This document shows positions 1-7,434 of a stretch of 34,242 bases of DNA, in pieces. The number at the start of each line of letters is the position of its first letter. The first letter of the stretch is position 1. Both the position numbers and the translations under genes were made by a program. The DNA is from CAYNNP01 sp964398215. Its GTDB lineage: Bacteria; Planctomycetota; Planctomycetia; Pirellulales; Pirellulaceae. Below the pieces are notes generated by a model. It ran no database searches. It had not been told where the DNA came from and was given only the letters and a program-made list of their open reading frames with translations. Location: contig CAYNNP010000042.1 of assembly GCA_964398215.1 (NCBI GenBank), forward strand, positions 1-34,242. The letters run 5' to 3'.

Positions 1-180
1 GCACGTGGTGAAGCACGCGGTAGAGCCGAAGGTGAAGCGCGCGGCAAAATCATTGGGCAGATTGAAACGCTGGCTAGTCTGCTCAAAGTGCAGGTTACAA
101 CACTGGACAATTTGAGTGTCGAAGAACTCAGGTCCGTTGCGGATGATCTTCAGTCTCAGCTTCGCGATCGAGACATGTAG
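1..180 (+). CDS. C-terminal end of a truncated protein with an Ala/Arg/Gly/Glu repeat
   Basis: Frame 1 is open from the first base to a TAG at 178-180, giving 59 residues of a gene whose start lies outside the window. The visible part begins with an imperfect repeat of the type EARGxAEG (residues 1-16), followed by a short helical tail containing IGQIETLASLL and VEELRSVADDL. Tails of this kind (charged EARG repeats, then a helical segment) occur at the C-terminus of Rpn/YhgA-like PD-(D/E)XK nuclease-transposase family proteins, but no catalytic domain is visible here. The family assignment is therefore a guess. The gene is read toward, and is convergent with, the decayed gene at 257-1134. Confidence 0.5.
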   Translation, partial: ARGEARGRAEGEARGKIIGQIETLASLLKVQVTTLDNLSVEELRSVADDLQSQLRDRDM

Positions 181-250
181 TCTTTTGTGGTGCGACTTCA
201 TGCAAGGTGACAATACACATTTATAGTCGGTGTCGTCTTCGCCCCGCTTA

Positions 251-266
251 GCGTCGTTAGCGACGC
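251..266. other. Perfect 6-bp stem-loop over the stop codon of the decayed gene
   Basis: GCGTCG, loop TTAG, CGACGC. The loop holds the TAA stop (minus strand, 257-259) of the decayed gene. The hairpin lies between two convergent genes and could be a weak bidirectional terminator. No T-run follows on either strand, so termination is uncertain. Confidence 0.35.
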
Positions 267-1134
267 ACCTGGATCTTTAGCGTTTCGGTGGGTGCGATCT
301 GCACACCGTCATCTCTCATGTGGCGCGTTTCGTGCTCGTCCAGTTTCACGCGATACGTTGCGTCGCGAAAATCAATTCCGATCGGCATCTTACCAAGCGT
401 GAACTTTCTATTTGCATCAGATGTTGCCGAGGAACAAAGCCAGTTTTTGTAGTGAGTAATCACGCGTGCTTTAGCGACAGGCTTTCCGTCTTGATCAACC
501 AACAGGCCCTTCATCGGTTCGGTTGGAACGACTTCAATTGGCGGAACCTCAAACGCTTCGTCTTCGGGTACATCATCGGGCACTTCGTTCTGTTTGGGTG
601 ACCCCAGTTGGATGTATTTGGTTTTGTACAAGTTCATCGGCTGGAACCGTACGTTCCAGGTAGCACCCAAGTTGTGAATTCGCCTTTAGAATCACTCACC
701 ACATCAACACCTTGTCGGGATGATCCAAAGTAGACATGGATCTTGATGTCTTTCATCGGCTTGCGAGTATCTTTGGCAATGATCGATCCACGAATCGGAA
801 CCATTCGTTGCATTGGTATTTCAACCTTGGTGGTTACACCTTCAACGATCATTGCACTTGGAAACAAAGGTTGTGCGTGAACGTCATTTGCGAAGATCGA
901 ATGGTCGATACGCATTCCGCCTTCGGCAATCATTGGAACGACAAAACGACCTGTCTTGACTTGGATTGGGATACATCAAACGCGTACTGATGCCACAGTT
1001 TGGCCCCAGCGATTGGTCGTCCCTGTTGATCAGCAACTGTGCCGTCAAGTGTTTTGGCAGGCTTTTGCTGCGCATCTACTGGTGAATGAACTGCAGCGAC
1101 AGACTACCGCCAAGAATCGTAAACACTGAATCAT
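257..1134 (-). pseudogene. Frameshifted secreted protein with carboxypeptidase-regulatory-like repeats
   Basis: Coding-quality sequence runs down the minus strand but changes frame three times. A start with a hydrophobic leader (MIQCLRFLAVV) at 1134 is followed about 35 nt later, in another frame, by text containing DAQQKPAKTLDGTVADQQGR. Near 955 the sense moves to a third segment (GRFVVPMIAEGG ... GEFTTWVLPGTY), and near 650 to a last one (NLYKTKYIQLGSP ... to TAA at 257). Each segment holds a pattern such as G-x-V-x-D-x-x-G-x-P, typical of carboxypeptidase-regulatory-like or SpaA-like beta-sandwich repeats (GTVADQQGRPIAGA, GSIIAKDTRKPM, GLLVDQDGKPVAKA). Such repeats are common in secreted planctomycete proteins. 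I read this as one inactivated gene of roughly 290 codons. Sequencing indels are the alternative, although the other genes in the window are intact. Confidence 0.7.
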
Positions 1135-1165
1135 TTCATACCCTCCGCTAATCGTCGCAATCTCG

Positions 1166-1585
1166 TTATTCGAGCATCTGGATGCCCCAGTTGACGAAGG
1201 CAATCACCGCGATTCCCGCCAAGCAGATTGCTGCCCACTTTTGTACTTCCAAAGATGGTGCCTGGCCCGTCCAAAGTGGTTTGGCTAGCACAAAACTGAA
1301 CCAAATCACGTACAGTGCTAGCAGGAACCCCCCTATGTTAACCTGGATGCTGCTCAACCACTCCCCGTGCATGAAATGAGCCCAGGAAGTCGTCATTCCA
1401 CAGGCTGGGCAGCGAATTCCAAGCATTAGTCGCATGCTGCATGGCGGAAGGCCCAGTTGCTGATGAGTTCCCAGGCCACTTGGGCTGGGATCAAGCGTAG
1501 CCGCCACGCCCAATAGGCCAAAAGAGAGCGCGATAAAGCTACCGAATACGAGCCGCTTGGCAAATTCGGGTGACTTGAATGGCAA
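1166..1585 (-). CDS. DUF2752 family small membrane protein
   Basis: The 139-residue product has three hydrophobic segments (about 12-31, 84-104 and 118-134) and the DUF2752 signature CPACGMTTSW at 59-68, where two cysteines two residues apart precede a conserved Gly and Thr/Ser. The function of this family is not known; the Cys pair suggests metal binding or redox activity (inference). The start is TTG at 1585, supported by a strong GGAGG (minus strand, 1595-1599) nine bases upstream; there is no in-frame ATG nearby. It lies immediately upstream of, and divergent from, the ribosomal cluster, and shares with it the 216-nt intergenic region. Confidence 0.85.
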   Translation of the reverse strand: MPFKSPEFAKRLVFGSFIALSFGLLGVAATLDPSPSGLGTHQQLGLPPCSMRLMLGIRCPACGMTTSWAHFMHGEWLSSIQVNIGGFLLALYVIWFSFVLAKPLWTGQAPSLEVQKWAAICLAGIAVIAFVNWGIQMLE

Positions 1586-1665
1586 AATGAGATGCCTCCG
1601 CGGTTCGTAACGGCAATACTGCCCAGTGGGGCTTCAAAAAGATCTCATGAAAACATTAATAGCCG

Positions 1666-1694
1666 TTGACGCTCAAGGGCTTGACCTCTACATT
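1666..1694 (+). promoter_or_regulatory. Predicted sigma70-type promoter of the ribosomal protein cluster
   Basis: TTGACG (1666-1671), a 17-base spacer and TACATT (1689-1694) resemble a housekeeping -35/-10 pair at ideal spacing. The predicted start near 1701 gives a leader of about 100 nt before rpsJ. It is the best promoter-like match in the 1586-1801 gap between the divergent DUF2752 gene and rpsJ. Confidence 0.5.
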
Positions 1695-1736
1695 TTGCCG
1701 CTCGCAGCAGGCTAACTGGTTGTTGCGGGTGCTTTC

Positions 1737-1748
1737 GTTGACGTCAAC
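1737..1748. promoter_or_regulatory. 12-bp perfect palindrome in the rpsJ leader
   Basis: GTTGACGTCAAC is a perfect palindrome about 45 bases downstream of the predicted promoter and 53 bases ahead of the rpsJ start. It could be an operator for a dimeric regulator. It also contains a second TTGACG, but no matching -10 lies at the right distance. The regulatory role is inference from symmetry and position. Confidence 0.3.
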
Positions 1749-1801
1749 CCGGCGTTTCCACGGGAGAATCACTGGAACAAAGTAACGAACGAGAATTTAT
1801 C

Positions 1802-2128
1802 GTGGCCACAGGCAGTATTGAAGTTATCCGAATTCGTATGGAAGCATACGATCATAGCGTTCTGGATCAGAGCGCTCAGGAGATTGTAGATACTGTCAAG
1901 CGTACCGGCAGTGAAGTTCACGGTCCGATTCCGCTACCGACACGAGTCGAGCGATACACTGTTTTGTCCAGTCCGTTTGTAAACAAAAAGGCTCGGCAGC
2001 AGTACGAGATTCGCACACACAAGCGACTGATAGACATCGTCCAGGCTTATCCCAAGACGATTGACGCGTTGAATAAACTTAACTTGCCAGCTGGTGTGGA
2101 TATTAAGATCAAAGCATCGGCTAGATAG
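1802..2128 (+). CDS. rpsJ: 30S ribosomal protein S10
   Basis: The 108-residue product, close to the usual S10 length, binds 16S rRNA in the 30S head and is also the NusB partner (NusE) in antitermination. It shows the family core: IRIRMEAYDH at the first strand, VHGPIPLPT in the mid loop, and YEIRTHKRLIDI. The start is GTG at 1802; a later start would remove the first beta-strand. It is the first gene of the cluster, with no tuf, fusA or rpsL before it in the window. A 226-nt gap to rplC follows, long for adjacent ribosomal genes. Confidence 0.97.
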   Translation: MATGSIEVIRIRMEAYDHSVLDQSAQEIVDTVKRTGSEVHGPIPLPTRVERYTVLSSPFVNKKARQQYEIRTHKRLIDIVQAYPKTIDALNKLNLPAGVDIKIKASAR

Positions 2129-2263
2129 TTAATGAGAAGATAGAAGTTTTTGGGACGTTGCCATGCTGGTAGCGAAGTAGGCCGCAGTTGGTTTGCTTTT
2201 TCCTGTACCATTTTGTCCGGTTACTAGAGCACTGGTCACCGAATGAACGGAAGTCGTGGCGAT

Positions 2264-2287
2264 AACCTTGGTCGGTTGGCCTAGGTT
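2264..2287 (+). other. Stem-loop in the rpsJ-rplC gap
   Basis: The gap at 2129-2354 holds no gene. Within it, AACCTTGG (2264-2271) pairs with CCTAGGTT (2280-2287) apart from one T-T mismatch, leaving the 8-nt loop TCGGTTGG. The stem ends 67 nt ahead of the rplC start at 2355. It might be part of a leader that controls rplC-rplD translation or transcription (L4-type autoregulation is known in other bacteria), but I do not recognise a known leader fold. Confidence 0.3.
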
Positions 2288-2354
2288 CGGTGCGATAAGC
2301 CTTGAACCCTAACGAATTACGATAGGCGTCCCGTGTATGCGGGATGGACGTACT

Positions 2355-3038
2355 ATGTCACCATCAATCCTAGGCCGGAAAGTCGGGATGACTCAGATCT
2401 ACCTAGAAGACGGCACGGTTGTACCCGTGACTGTCGTTCAGGCGGGTCCGTGTCAGGTTCTTCAGGTGCGAACTGAGGATCGCGACGGCTATCAAGCGGT
2501 TCAGTTAGGTTTCGAGGATAAGCCACGGCGTTTGGCTCCTCGCGCAGAGCGAGGTCATGTCGCAAAGCTTGATAGTAAGCGGTCGAAGTCACGTGCGGCA
2601 GCAGGTGTTGAACTTCCCGTGAAGGCCGGTTGCGAGCCACAGCGTTTTGTTAAAGAGTTTCGCGGTGAGAGCGAGCTTGAGGTTGGTGCCACGGTCACGG
2701 TCGATCAGTTCGCGGAAGTCAAGCGAGTGGACGTAACGGGAACCAGTAAGGGGCGTGGTTTTGCTGGCGTTATGAAGCGGCATAATTTTTCTGGTCAGCG
2801 AGCTTCTCACGGTGTCAAGAAAGTGCATCGTCACGCTGGTGGTACTGGTTGCAGTGCATCTCCAAGTCGGTTGTTCAAGGGTCGTAAGATGGCTGGCCAG
2901 TATGGCAACGCCAAGACGACTGTTCGCAATCTGGAGCTTGTGAAGGTGGATGCGGAGAACAATATTTTGTTGCTTCGCGGTGCAGTGCCGGGCCCGAATG
3001 GTGGACTTGTCACGGTCCAAGAAACGAACAAGGTGTAA
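2355..3038 (+). CDS. rplC: 50S ribosomal protein L3
   Basis: L3 is an early 50S assembly protein whose long loop reaches the peptidyl transferase centre. The product begins MSPSILGRKVGMTQIY, the usual L3 opening, and carries the central signature SKGRGFAGVMKRHNF followed by the GQRASHG loop, whose Gln is the residue methylated in other bacteria. It ends in the typical RGAVPGPNGG segment. I chose the ATG at 2355 because homologous N-termini start there. An in-frame ATG at 2337 would add six residues (MRDGRT). rplD follows after three bases. Confidence 0.96.
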   Translation: MSPSILGRKVGMTQIYLEDGTVVPVTVVQAGPCQVLQVRTEDRDGYQAVQLGFEDKPRRLAPRAERGHVAKLDSKRSKSRAAAGVELPVKAGCEPQRFVKEFRGESELEVGATVTVDQFAEVKRVDVTGTSKGRGFAGVMKRHNFSGQRASHGVKKVHRHAGGTGCSASPSRLFKGRKMAGQYGNAKTTVRNLELVKVDAENNILLLRGAVPGPNGGLVTVQETNKV

Positions 3039-3041
3039 CTG

Positions 3042-3689
3042 ATGGCATCATTAACAATATTTGATGAGTCCGGCTCTGAAGTCGGTAAGTACGAGATCGA
3101 CACCGACGCGATCGTCAATCGTGTTAGCAAGCAGTTGCTGCACGATGCAGTTGTGATGTACCAGGCGAACCTTCGTCAGGGAAGTCACAGTGCAAAGACT
3201 CGTGGTCAGGTTAGCGGTAGCACGAAGAAGCTTTATCGCCAGAAAGGTACCGGGCACGCACGTGCTGGTGGCAAGCGAACGAATGTTCGTCGTGGCGGTG
3301 GCGTTGCTCGCACGATCAAGCACCGTGACTACAGTTACCGGATGCCTAAGAAGGCGATTCGCAATGCGACCAAAATGGCCATTCGGTCCAAGATCGATGA
3401 TGGTGAAGTGGTTGTGATTGACAGTTTGAGCTTTGACGCACCCAAGACCAAGCGGATGGCGGGGATTTTGAAGGCGTTGGGGCTGGATGCTACGACGACC
3501 TTGATTGTGTCGGCTGATCAGGACGCAGCGGTGTACAAGAGCGGGCGTAATATTGCTGGGGTTGATGTTCAGCCAGTTCGGCAATTGAACGCGTTGTCAG
3601 TGCTCAAGCCAAAGCGGATGTTGGTGACCAAGGATGCGTTGGACAAGATCAAGGACGGTTCTTTCGCAGCATCGTCTCAGGCAAGCTGA
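3042..3689 (+). CDS. rplD: 50S ribosomal protein L4
   Basis: The 215-residue product is of normal L4 length. The extended loop that lines the peptide exit tunnel is recognisable as KLYRQKGTGHARAGGKRT followed by a Gly-rich RRGGGVA stretch (about residues 65-90), and the C-terminal half has the Rossmann-like core (VVVIDSLSF, TTLIVSADQD, LLVTKDAL-type strands). In enterobacteria L4 also represses its own operon; whether it does so here is unknown. The start ATG follows the rplC stop by three bases, suggesting coupled translation. Confidence 0.96.
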   Translation: MASLTIFDESGSEVGKYEIDTDAIVNRVSKQLLHDAVVMYQANLRQGSHSAKTRGQVSGSTKKLYRQKGTGHARAGGKRTNVRRGGGVARTIKHRDYSYRMPKKAIRNATKMAIRSKIDDGEVVVIDSLSFDAPKTKRMAGILKALGLDATTTLIVSADQDAAVYKSGRNIAGVDVQPVRQLNALSVLKPKRMLVTKDALDKIKDGSFAASSQAS

Positions 3690-3720
3690 GTGAAGCGGGA
3701 ATTTACGAAGGTAATTTGAA

Positions 3721-4044
3721 ATGACAAGAATCAAACCTCCTGCACCGGTCGAGCGCAAGGTCAAGTTGGAGCCGCATCAGATCCTGCTTCGGCCGCTTGT
3801 GACAGAAAAGGGTGTGCACCGAGCGACTCGGTATAACCAGTACGCATTTGAAGTGCATCGAGACGCAACGAAGGCGGATGTGAAACGGGCGATTGAAGAA
3901 TTGTTTGACGTGAAGGTTGCTAAGGTTCGTACGCAGAACCGCAAGGGCAAGATTCGCCGATACAAATTCAAGCACGGCAAGACTTCGGATTGGAAGCGTG
4001 CGATTGTTCAATTGGATGGCGATCACCGTATCGACTTCTTCTAA
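3721..4044 (+). CDS. rplW: 50S ribosomal protein L23
   Basis: The 107-residue product sits at the tunnel exit and provides the docking site for trigger factor and SRP. It shows the L23 pattern ILLRPLVTEKG near residue 20, YAFEVHRDATKADVKRAIE, and VAKVRTQNRKGKIRR. The N-terminal ~15 residues (MTRIKPPAPVERKVK) form a basic extension relative to the minimal family. It lies 31 bases after rplD, in conserved S10-operon order. Confidence 0.95.
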   Translation: MTRIKPPAPVERKVKLEPHQILLRPLVTEKGVHRATRYNQYAFEVHRDATKADVKRAIEELFDVKVAKVRTQNRKGKIRRYKFKHGKTSDWKRAIVQLDGDHRIDFF

Positions 4045-4079
4045 GCCGAAAAAAGAACGCATAGAAACAGAATAGAGTC

Positions 4080-4940
4080 ATGGGAATTCGAATCTACAAA
4101 CCGACGAGTGCTGGGCGACGTAATGCGTCTGTTAGTGACTTCGCGGAATTGACGCCCGGCTACAAGCCAGAGAAGTCGTTGTTGCGCCCTAAGCGTAAGA
4201 CTGGTGGCCGCAATAATCAGGGCAAGATCACTGCACGTCATCGTGGCGGTGGGCATAAGCAGAAATATAGAATCATTGACTTTCGTCGTGTTAAAGATGG
4301 TGTGAAAGCGATCGTGGATTCGGTTCAGTACGACCCGAACCGCAGCGCTCGGATTGCGTTGTTGAAGTACCCTGATGGTGATAAGCGATACGTGATCGCT
4401 CCTGCTGGTCTGAAAGCTGGCGACGAGTTGATGAATGGTGCTGAGGCGCCTCCGACGGTTGGCAATTGCTTGCCACTGAAAAATATTCCACTTGGAACGA
4501 CGATTTGCTGCATTGGCATGCGGATCGGTGGTGGTGCTGTTCTATGCCGGTCGGCTGGGACAAGTGCGACATTGATGGCTCGTGAGGCAGATTGGGCACA
4601 GTTGTCCTTGCCAAGCGGAGAGATTCGTCGTGTCCCGAGTGCTTGCCGAGCAACGATTGGTCGTGTCGGTAATAGTGAGCACATGAATGTCCGGTTGGGC
4701 AAAGCTGGGCGTGCACGATGGTTGGGGCGTCGGCCTCATGTTCGTGGTACAGCGATGAACCCAGTTGATCACCCGCACGGTGGTGGTGAAGGTCGTACAA
4801 AGGGTGGGCGTCACCCAGTTAGCCCGCAGGGCAAGAGTGCGAAGGGTGGACGTACCCGGCAGAAGCGTAAGGCGAGCAACTCGTCAATCGTTCGTCACCG
4901 CAAGAGTCGGCGTTACGGCGTTTTGACGTTGCACAAATAA
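4080..4940 (+). CDS. rplB: 50S ribosomal protein L2
   Basis: The 286-residue product, a slightly long L2, is a core 50S protein needed for subunit joining and peptidyl transfer. It contains the N-terminal RHRGGGHKQKYR RNA-binding stretch, CRSAGTSATLMAREA, LPSGEIRRV, and the highly conserved C-terminal NPVDHPHGGGEGR with the key histidine. The segment near residues 138-155 (LGTTICCIGMRIGGGAVLC) is unusually rich in cysteine for this normally Lys/Gly-rich strand. It is a lineage variation, and the frame is intact. Confidence 0.97.
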   Translation: MGIRIYKPTSAGRRNASVSDFAELTPGYKPEKSLLRPKRKTGGRNNQGKITARHRGGGHKQKYRIIDFRRVKDGVKAIVDSVQYDPNRSARIALLKYPDGDKRYVIAPAGLKAGDELMNGAEAPPTVGNCLPLKNIPLGTTICCIGMRIGGGAVLCRSAGTSATLMAREADWAQLSLPSGEIRRVPSACRATIGRVGNSEHMNVRLGKAGRARWLGRRPHVRGTAMNPVDHPHGGGEGRTKGGRHPVSPQGKSAKGGRTRQKRKASNSSIVRHRKSRRYGVLTLHK

Positions 4941-4968
4941 GACACATAGATAACTACAAAGTACTGAT

Positions 4969-5238
4969 ATGAGCCGCAGTAGCAAGAAAGGTCCTTACGT
5001 CGACCCCAAGCTGTTTTTCAAAGTGCAAAAACAGATGGAGACTGGAGGTAGCCAACCGATTAAGACTTGGGCACGTGCTTGCACGATTGTTCCTGAGTTC
5101 GTGAATGTGACATTCATGGTGCACGATGGCCGTAAGCACGTTCCTGTGAAAGTAAGCGAAGACATGGTTGGACACAAACTTGGTGAGTTCGCCCCAACGC
5201 GGACTTTCAAGGGACACAGCGGCAAAGGCAAGAAATAA
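4969..5238 (+). CDS. rpsS: 30S ribosomal protein S19
   Basis: The 89-residue product, of normal family length, begins MSRSSKKGPYVD and continues with the signature segment VNVTFMVHDGRKHVPVKVSE and HKLGEFAPTRTFKGH. S19 pairs with S13 in the 30S head near the A and P site tRNAs. It sits between rplB and rplV in the conserved order. Confidence 0.97.
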   Translation: MSRSSKKGPYVDPKLFFKVQKQMETGGSQPIKTWARACTIVPEFVNVTFMVHDGRKHVPVKVSEDMVGHKLGEFAPTRTFKGHSGKGKK

Positions 5239-5271
5239 GTGTTTCGGGCATCCGGAACTGGGAGATAAGTG

Positions 5272-5643
5272 ATGACTTCACAGAAACCAAGATTTGTTTC
5301 AACGTACCGCGGAGCGCGTATTAGTGCTCGCAAGGTGCGGCCATTGGCGACGATGGTTCGTGGTATGTTCGCTGACGAGGCGCTGGACACATTGAGGTTC
5401 CAGTCGCAGCGTGGCGCACGAATGTTAGAGAAAGCGATCAAGAGTGCTGTAGGGAATGCTCAGGATCCAGATCAGAACAATGGTGTTAGCCATCGAATCG
5501 AAGAGTTGGTGGTGACACTGGCCTGTGTCGATGGTGGCCCAATGTTCAAGCGATTTCGTCCTCGTGCACGTGGATCTGCTTTTCAGATTAAGAAACGCAG
5601 TAGCCACATTCGCGTTGGGCTAACACCGATCAACGAAGTTTAA
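5272..5643 (+). CDS. rplV: 50S ribosomal protein L22
   Basis: The product (123 residues) has the L22 opening RGARISARKVRPLATMVRG and the C-terminal hairpin that reaches into the exit tunnel (MFKRFRPRARGSAFQIKKR, then HIRVGL). The start is the ATG at 5272; a GTG directly before it at 5269 is in frame and adds one residue. GGGAG (5260-5264) gives a Shine-Dalgarno seven bases ahead of the ATG. The region between YRGARI and the hairpin matches the usual length. Confidence 0.95.
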   Translation: MTSQKPRFVSTYRGARISARKVRPLATMVRGMFADEALDTLRFQSQRGARMLEKAIKSAVGNAQDPDQNNGVSHRIEELVVTLACVDGGPMFKRFRPRARGSAFQIKKRSSHIRVGLTPINEV

Positions 5644-5717
5644 GTGAGTCAGCGTCGTCTGAGTGCGACCTGCAAACGTTACAAAACAAACCGACTACAA
5701 GAAACGAGTCCTAACAG

Positions 5718-6425
5718 ATGGGCCAAAAAGTAAATCCGATTGCTTTCCGAACCGGCGTCACTCGTGGATGGGGTAGTCGTTGGTACGCGTCGAAAAAGGA
5801 ATTTGCTGGATTGTTGGTGGAAGATCGCAAATTGCGAAACTTCATCCTCAAGCACCCTAAGAAAACACAATATAGAAACGCGGGAATCGATCGCATCGAG
5901 ATCGAGCGTACTCGCGACGAAGTTCGTGTGATGATGTATGTCGCACGACCAGGATTGATCATCGGAAAGAAAGGCCAGGAGATTGAAATACTTCAGGCCG
6001 AACTGCAGAACTTGATCGGTCGCCGAATCAACTTGAAGGTTGAAGAGGTTGGCCGTCCGGAGTTGCAGGCACAATTGGTCGCTCAAGACATTGGACAGCA
6101 ATTAGAAAAGCGTGCAAGTTTTAGGCGTTCGATGAAACGTTCACTAGAGCAGACGATGGATGCTGGTGCGAAAGGCATCAAGATCCAGTTGGCTGGTCGA
6201 TTGGGCGGTGCGGAAATGGCTCGGCGAGAAAAGCAAAGCATGGGTTCAATTCCATTAAGCACACTCCAAGCAAAAATTGATTACGGGACCCACGAAGCGA
6301 TGACGCCACAGGGGCACATCGGGATTCAGGTCTGGATAAACCAAGGTACATACGGAGACGACGATGGCTCTGATGCCCAAACGGGTCAAGCATCGAAAAT
6401 CCCAAAGAGGTCGCATAAAAGGTAA
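5718..6425 (+). CDS. rpsC: 30S ribosomal protein S3
   Basis: The 235-residue product begins MGQKVNPIAFRTG, the standard S3 start, and has a type II KH domain with the GXXG loop in RPGLIIGKKGQEIEIL (about residues 76-92). The C-terminal domain carries KGIKIQLAGRLGGAEMAR. S3 lines the mRNA entry channel. The last ~25 residues form a tail (DDDGSDAQTGQASKIPKRSH) whose codons overlap the beginning of rplP out of frame for 62 nt. Confidence 0.97.
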   Translation: MGQKVNPIAFRTGVTRGWGSRWYASKKEFAGLLVEDRKLRNFILKHPKKTQYRNAGIDRIEIERTRDEVRVMMYVARPGLIIGKKGQEIEILQAELQNLIGRRINLKVEEVGRPELQAQLVAQDIGQQLEKRASFRRSMKRSLEQTMDAGAKGIKIQLAGRLGGAEMARREKQSMGSIPLSTLQAKIDYGTHEAMTPQGHIGIQVWINQGTYGDDDGSDAQTGQASKIPKRSHKR

Positions 6426-6780
6426 TGCGACCCGCGGCAACAAGGTCGTCTTTGGTGACTACGGGCTTCAATCATTGGAGCCAGGTTGGGTCAAAGCAAC
6501 GACAATTGAAGCCGGACGAATCGCCGCGCAGCAGTATGTGCGTGGTGAAGGGAAGCTTTACATTCGCATCTTTCCAGATAAATCCGTCAGTAGTACTCCT
6601 TTGGAGACTCGGATGGGTAAAGGGAAAGGTGAACCTGATTTCTGGGCGGCCGTCGTGAAGCCCGGAACGATCCTTTATGAATTGGGTGGTGTAACCGAAC
6701 AGCAAGCAAAAGTTTGCTTTGCTCGTTTGGCCAGCAAGCTGCCTGTAAAGGTTCGCTTTGTTGAACGCCGACCTGCGTAA
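6364..6780 (+). CDS. rplP: 50S ribosomal protein L16
   Basis: The product (138 residues) opens MALMPKRVKHRKSQRGR and has the L16 signatures GLQSLEPGWVKATTIEAGR, IRIFPDKSVSSTPLETRMG and GKGEPDFWAAVVKPGTI. L16 helps position A-site tRNA and is a late assembly protein. The start at 6364 lies inside the end of rpsC. An in-frame ATG at 6373 still overlaps by 53 nt, so the overlap is real with either start. Translational coupling to rpsC is likely. Confidence 0.97.
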   Translation: MALMPKRVKHRKSQRGRIKGNATRGNKVVFGDYGLQSLEPGWVKATTIEAGRIAAQQYVRGEGKLYIRIFPDKSVSSTPLETRMGKGKGEPDFWAAVVKPGTILYELGGVTEQQAKVCFARLASKLPVKVRFVERRPA

Positions 6781-6812
6781 CGAAACACAAGACAACTAAT
6801 TGAGGTCAAACG

Positions 6813-7025
6813 ATGACCAAAATCGCCGAACTGAGAGAAATGAGTAACGAGCAGTTGGAAGCTACCGCCAAGGAAGCTTCCGAGACGCTGTTTCGTCTGC
6901 GTTTTCAATCACAGTCGGAGCGTTTGAATACGCCAACTGAAATCCACAAGAATCGCCGCTTGATCGCTCGTGTGAAGACATTGCTCACCGAACGTGAAAA
7001 AGCTGCTACAGCAGAAGCCAAGTAA
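6813..7025 (+). CDS. rpmC: 50S ribosomal protein L29
   Basis: The 70-residue product is a two-helix protein with MSNEQLEATAKEASETLFRL and the signature NTPTEIHKNRRLIARVKTLL typical of L29, found beside L23 at the tunnel exit. The Shine-Dalgarno (TTGAGG at 6800-6805) lies about seven bases ahead. It sits between rplP and rpsQ in the usual order. Confidence 0.95.
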   Translation: MTKIAELREMSNEQLEATAKEASETLFRLRFQSQSERLNTPTEIHKNRRLIARVKTLLTEREKAATAEAK

Positions 7026-7039
7026 CCAGTTAAATACCC

Positions 7040-7414
7040 ATGCCTAAACGCGTTGTTTCAGGAATAGTGACTAGCGACAAGATGAGCAAGACGCGCCGCG
7101 TCGAGATCAATCGTGTCGTACAGCATCCCAAGTACAAGAAGTACATTCGCCGTCGAACGGTGTGTTATGCCCACGACGAAAATAATGAGTCGGGCGCTGG
7201 TGATGTGGTTGAGATCATTGAATCGGAACCACTGAGCAAACTGAAGCGATGGCGATTGGTTCGAGTAATTGAGAAGAGTACAGCGGTTGATTTGACGGCT
7301 CTACGCGCAGCTCGTAAGAAAGGCGCAACGCAAGCCGAATCCGAAGCCATTGAAGCGGCACATGTTGGTGAAGAAGCGAAAGCAACTGAACCGGCTGCCG
7401 AAAAAGAAGAGTAA
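7040..7414 (+). CDS. rpsQ: 30S ribosomal protein S17 with acidic C-terminal extension
   Basis: Residues 1-80 are a complete S17 OB-fold (MPKRVVSGIVTSDKMSKTR, VQHPKYKKYIRRRT, GDVVEIIESEPLSKLKRWR). The protein is 124 residues, about 40 longer than the usual S17. The extra tail (about 85-124) is rich in Ala and Glu and acidic, quite unlike the basic core. Its role is unknown; it is unlikely to bind rRNA directly because of its charge (inference). The tail stays in frame and ends just before a strong intergenic hairpin. Confidence 0.95.
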   Translation: MPKRVVSGIVTSDKMSKTRRVEINRVVQHPKYKKYIRRRTVCYAHDENNESGAGDVVEIIESEPLSKLKRWRLVRVIEKSTAVDLTALRAARKKGATQAESEAIEAAHVGEEAKATEPAAEKEE

Positions 7415-7434
7415 AAGCCGCCGAGAAACATTGT

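Noticed and set aside
257..1075. Three separate small minus-strand genes at 257-670, 634-933 and 884-1075
   Set aside because: The first two are segments of one frameshifted gene, with repeat motifs continuing across frames; the 884-1075 frame is mostly an out-of-frame reading with no family-like content.
2589..3130. Long antisense frames across rplC, rplD and other ribosomal genes
   Set aside because: Shadows of codon bias in highly expressed genes; no domains and no start signals.
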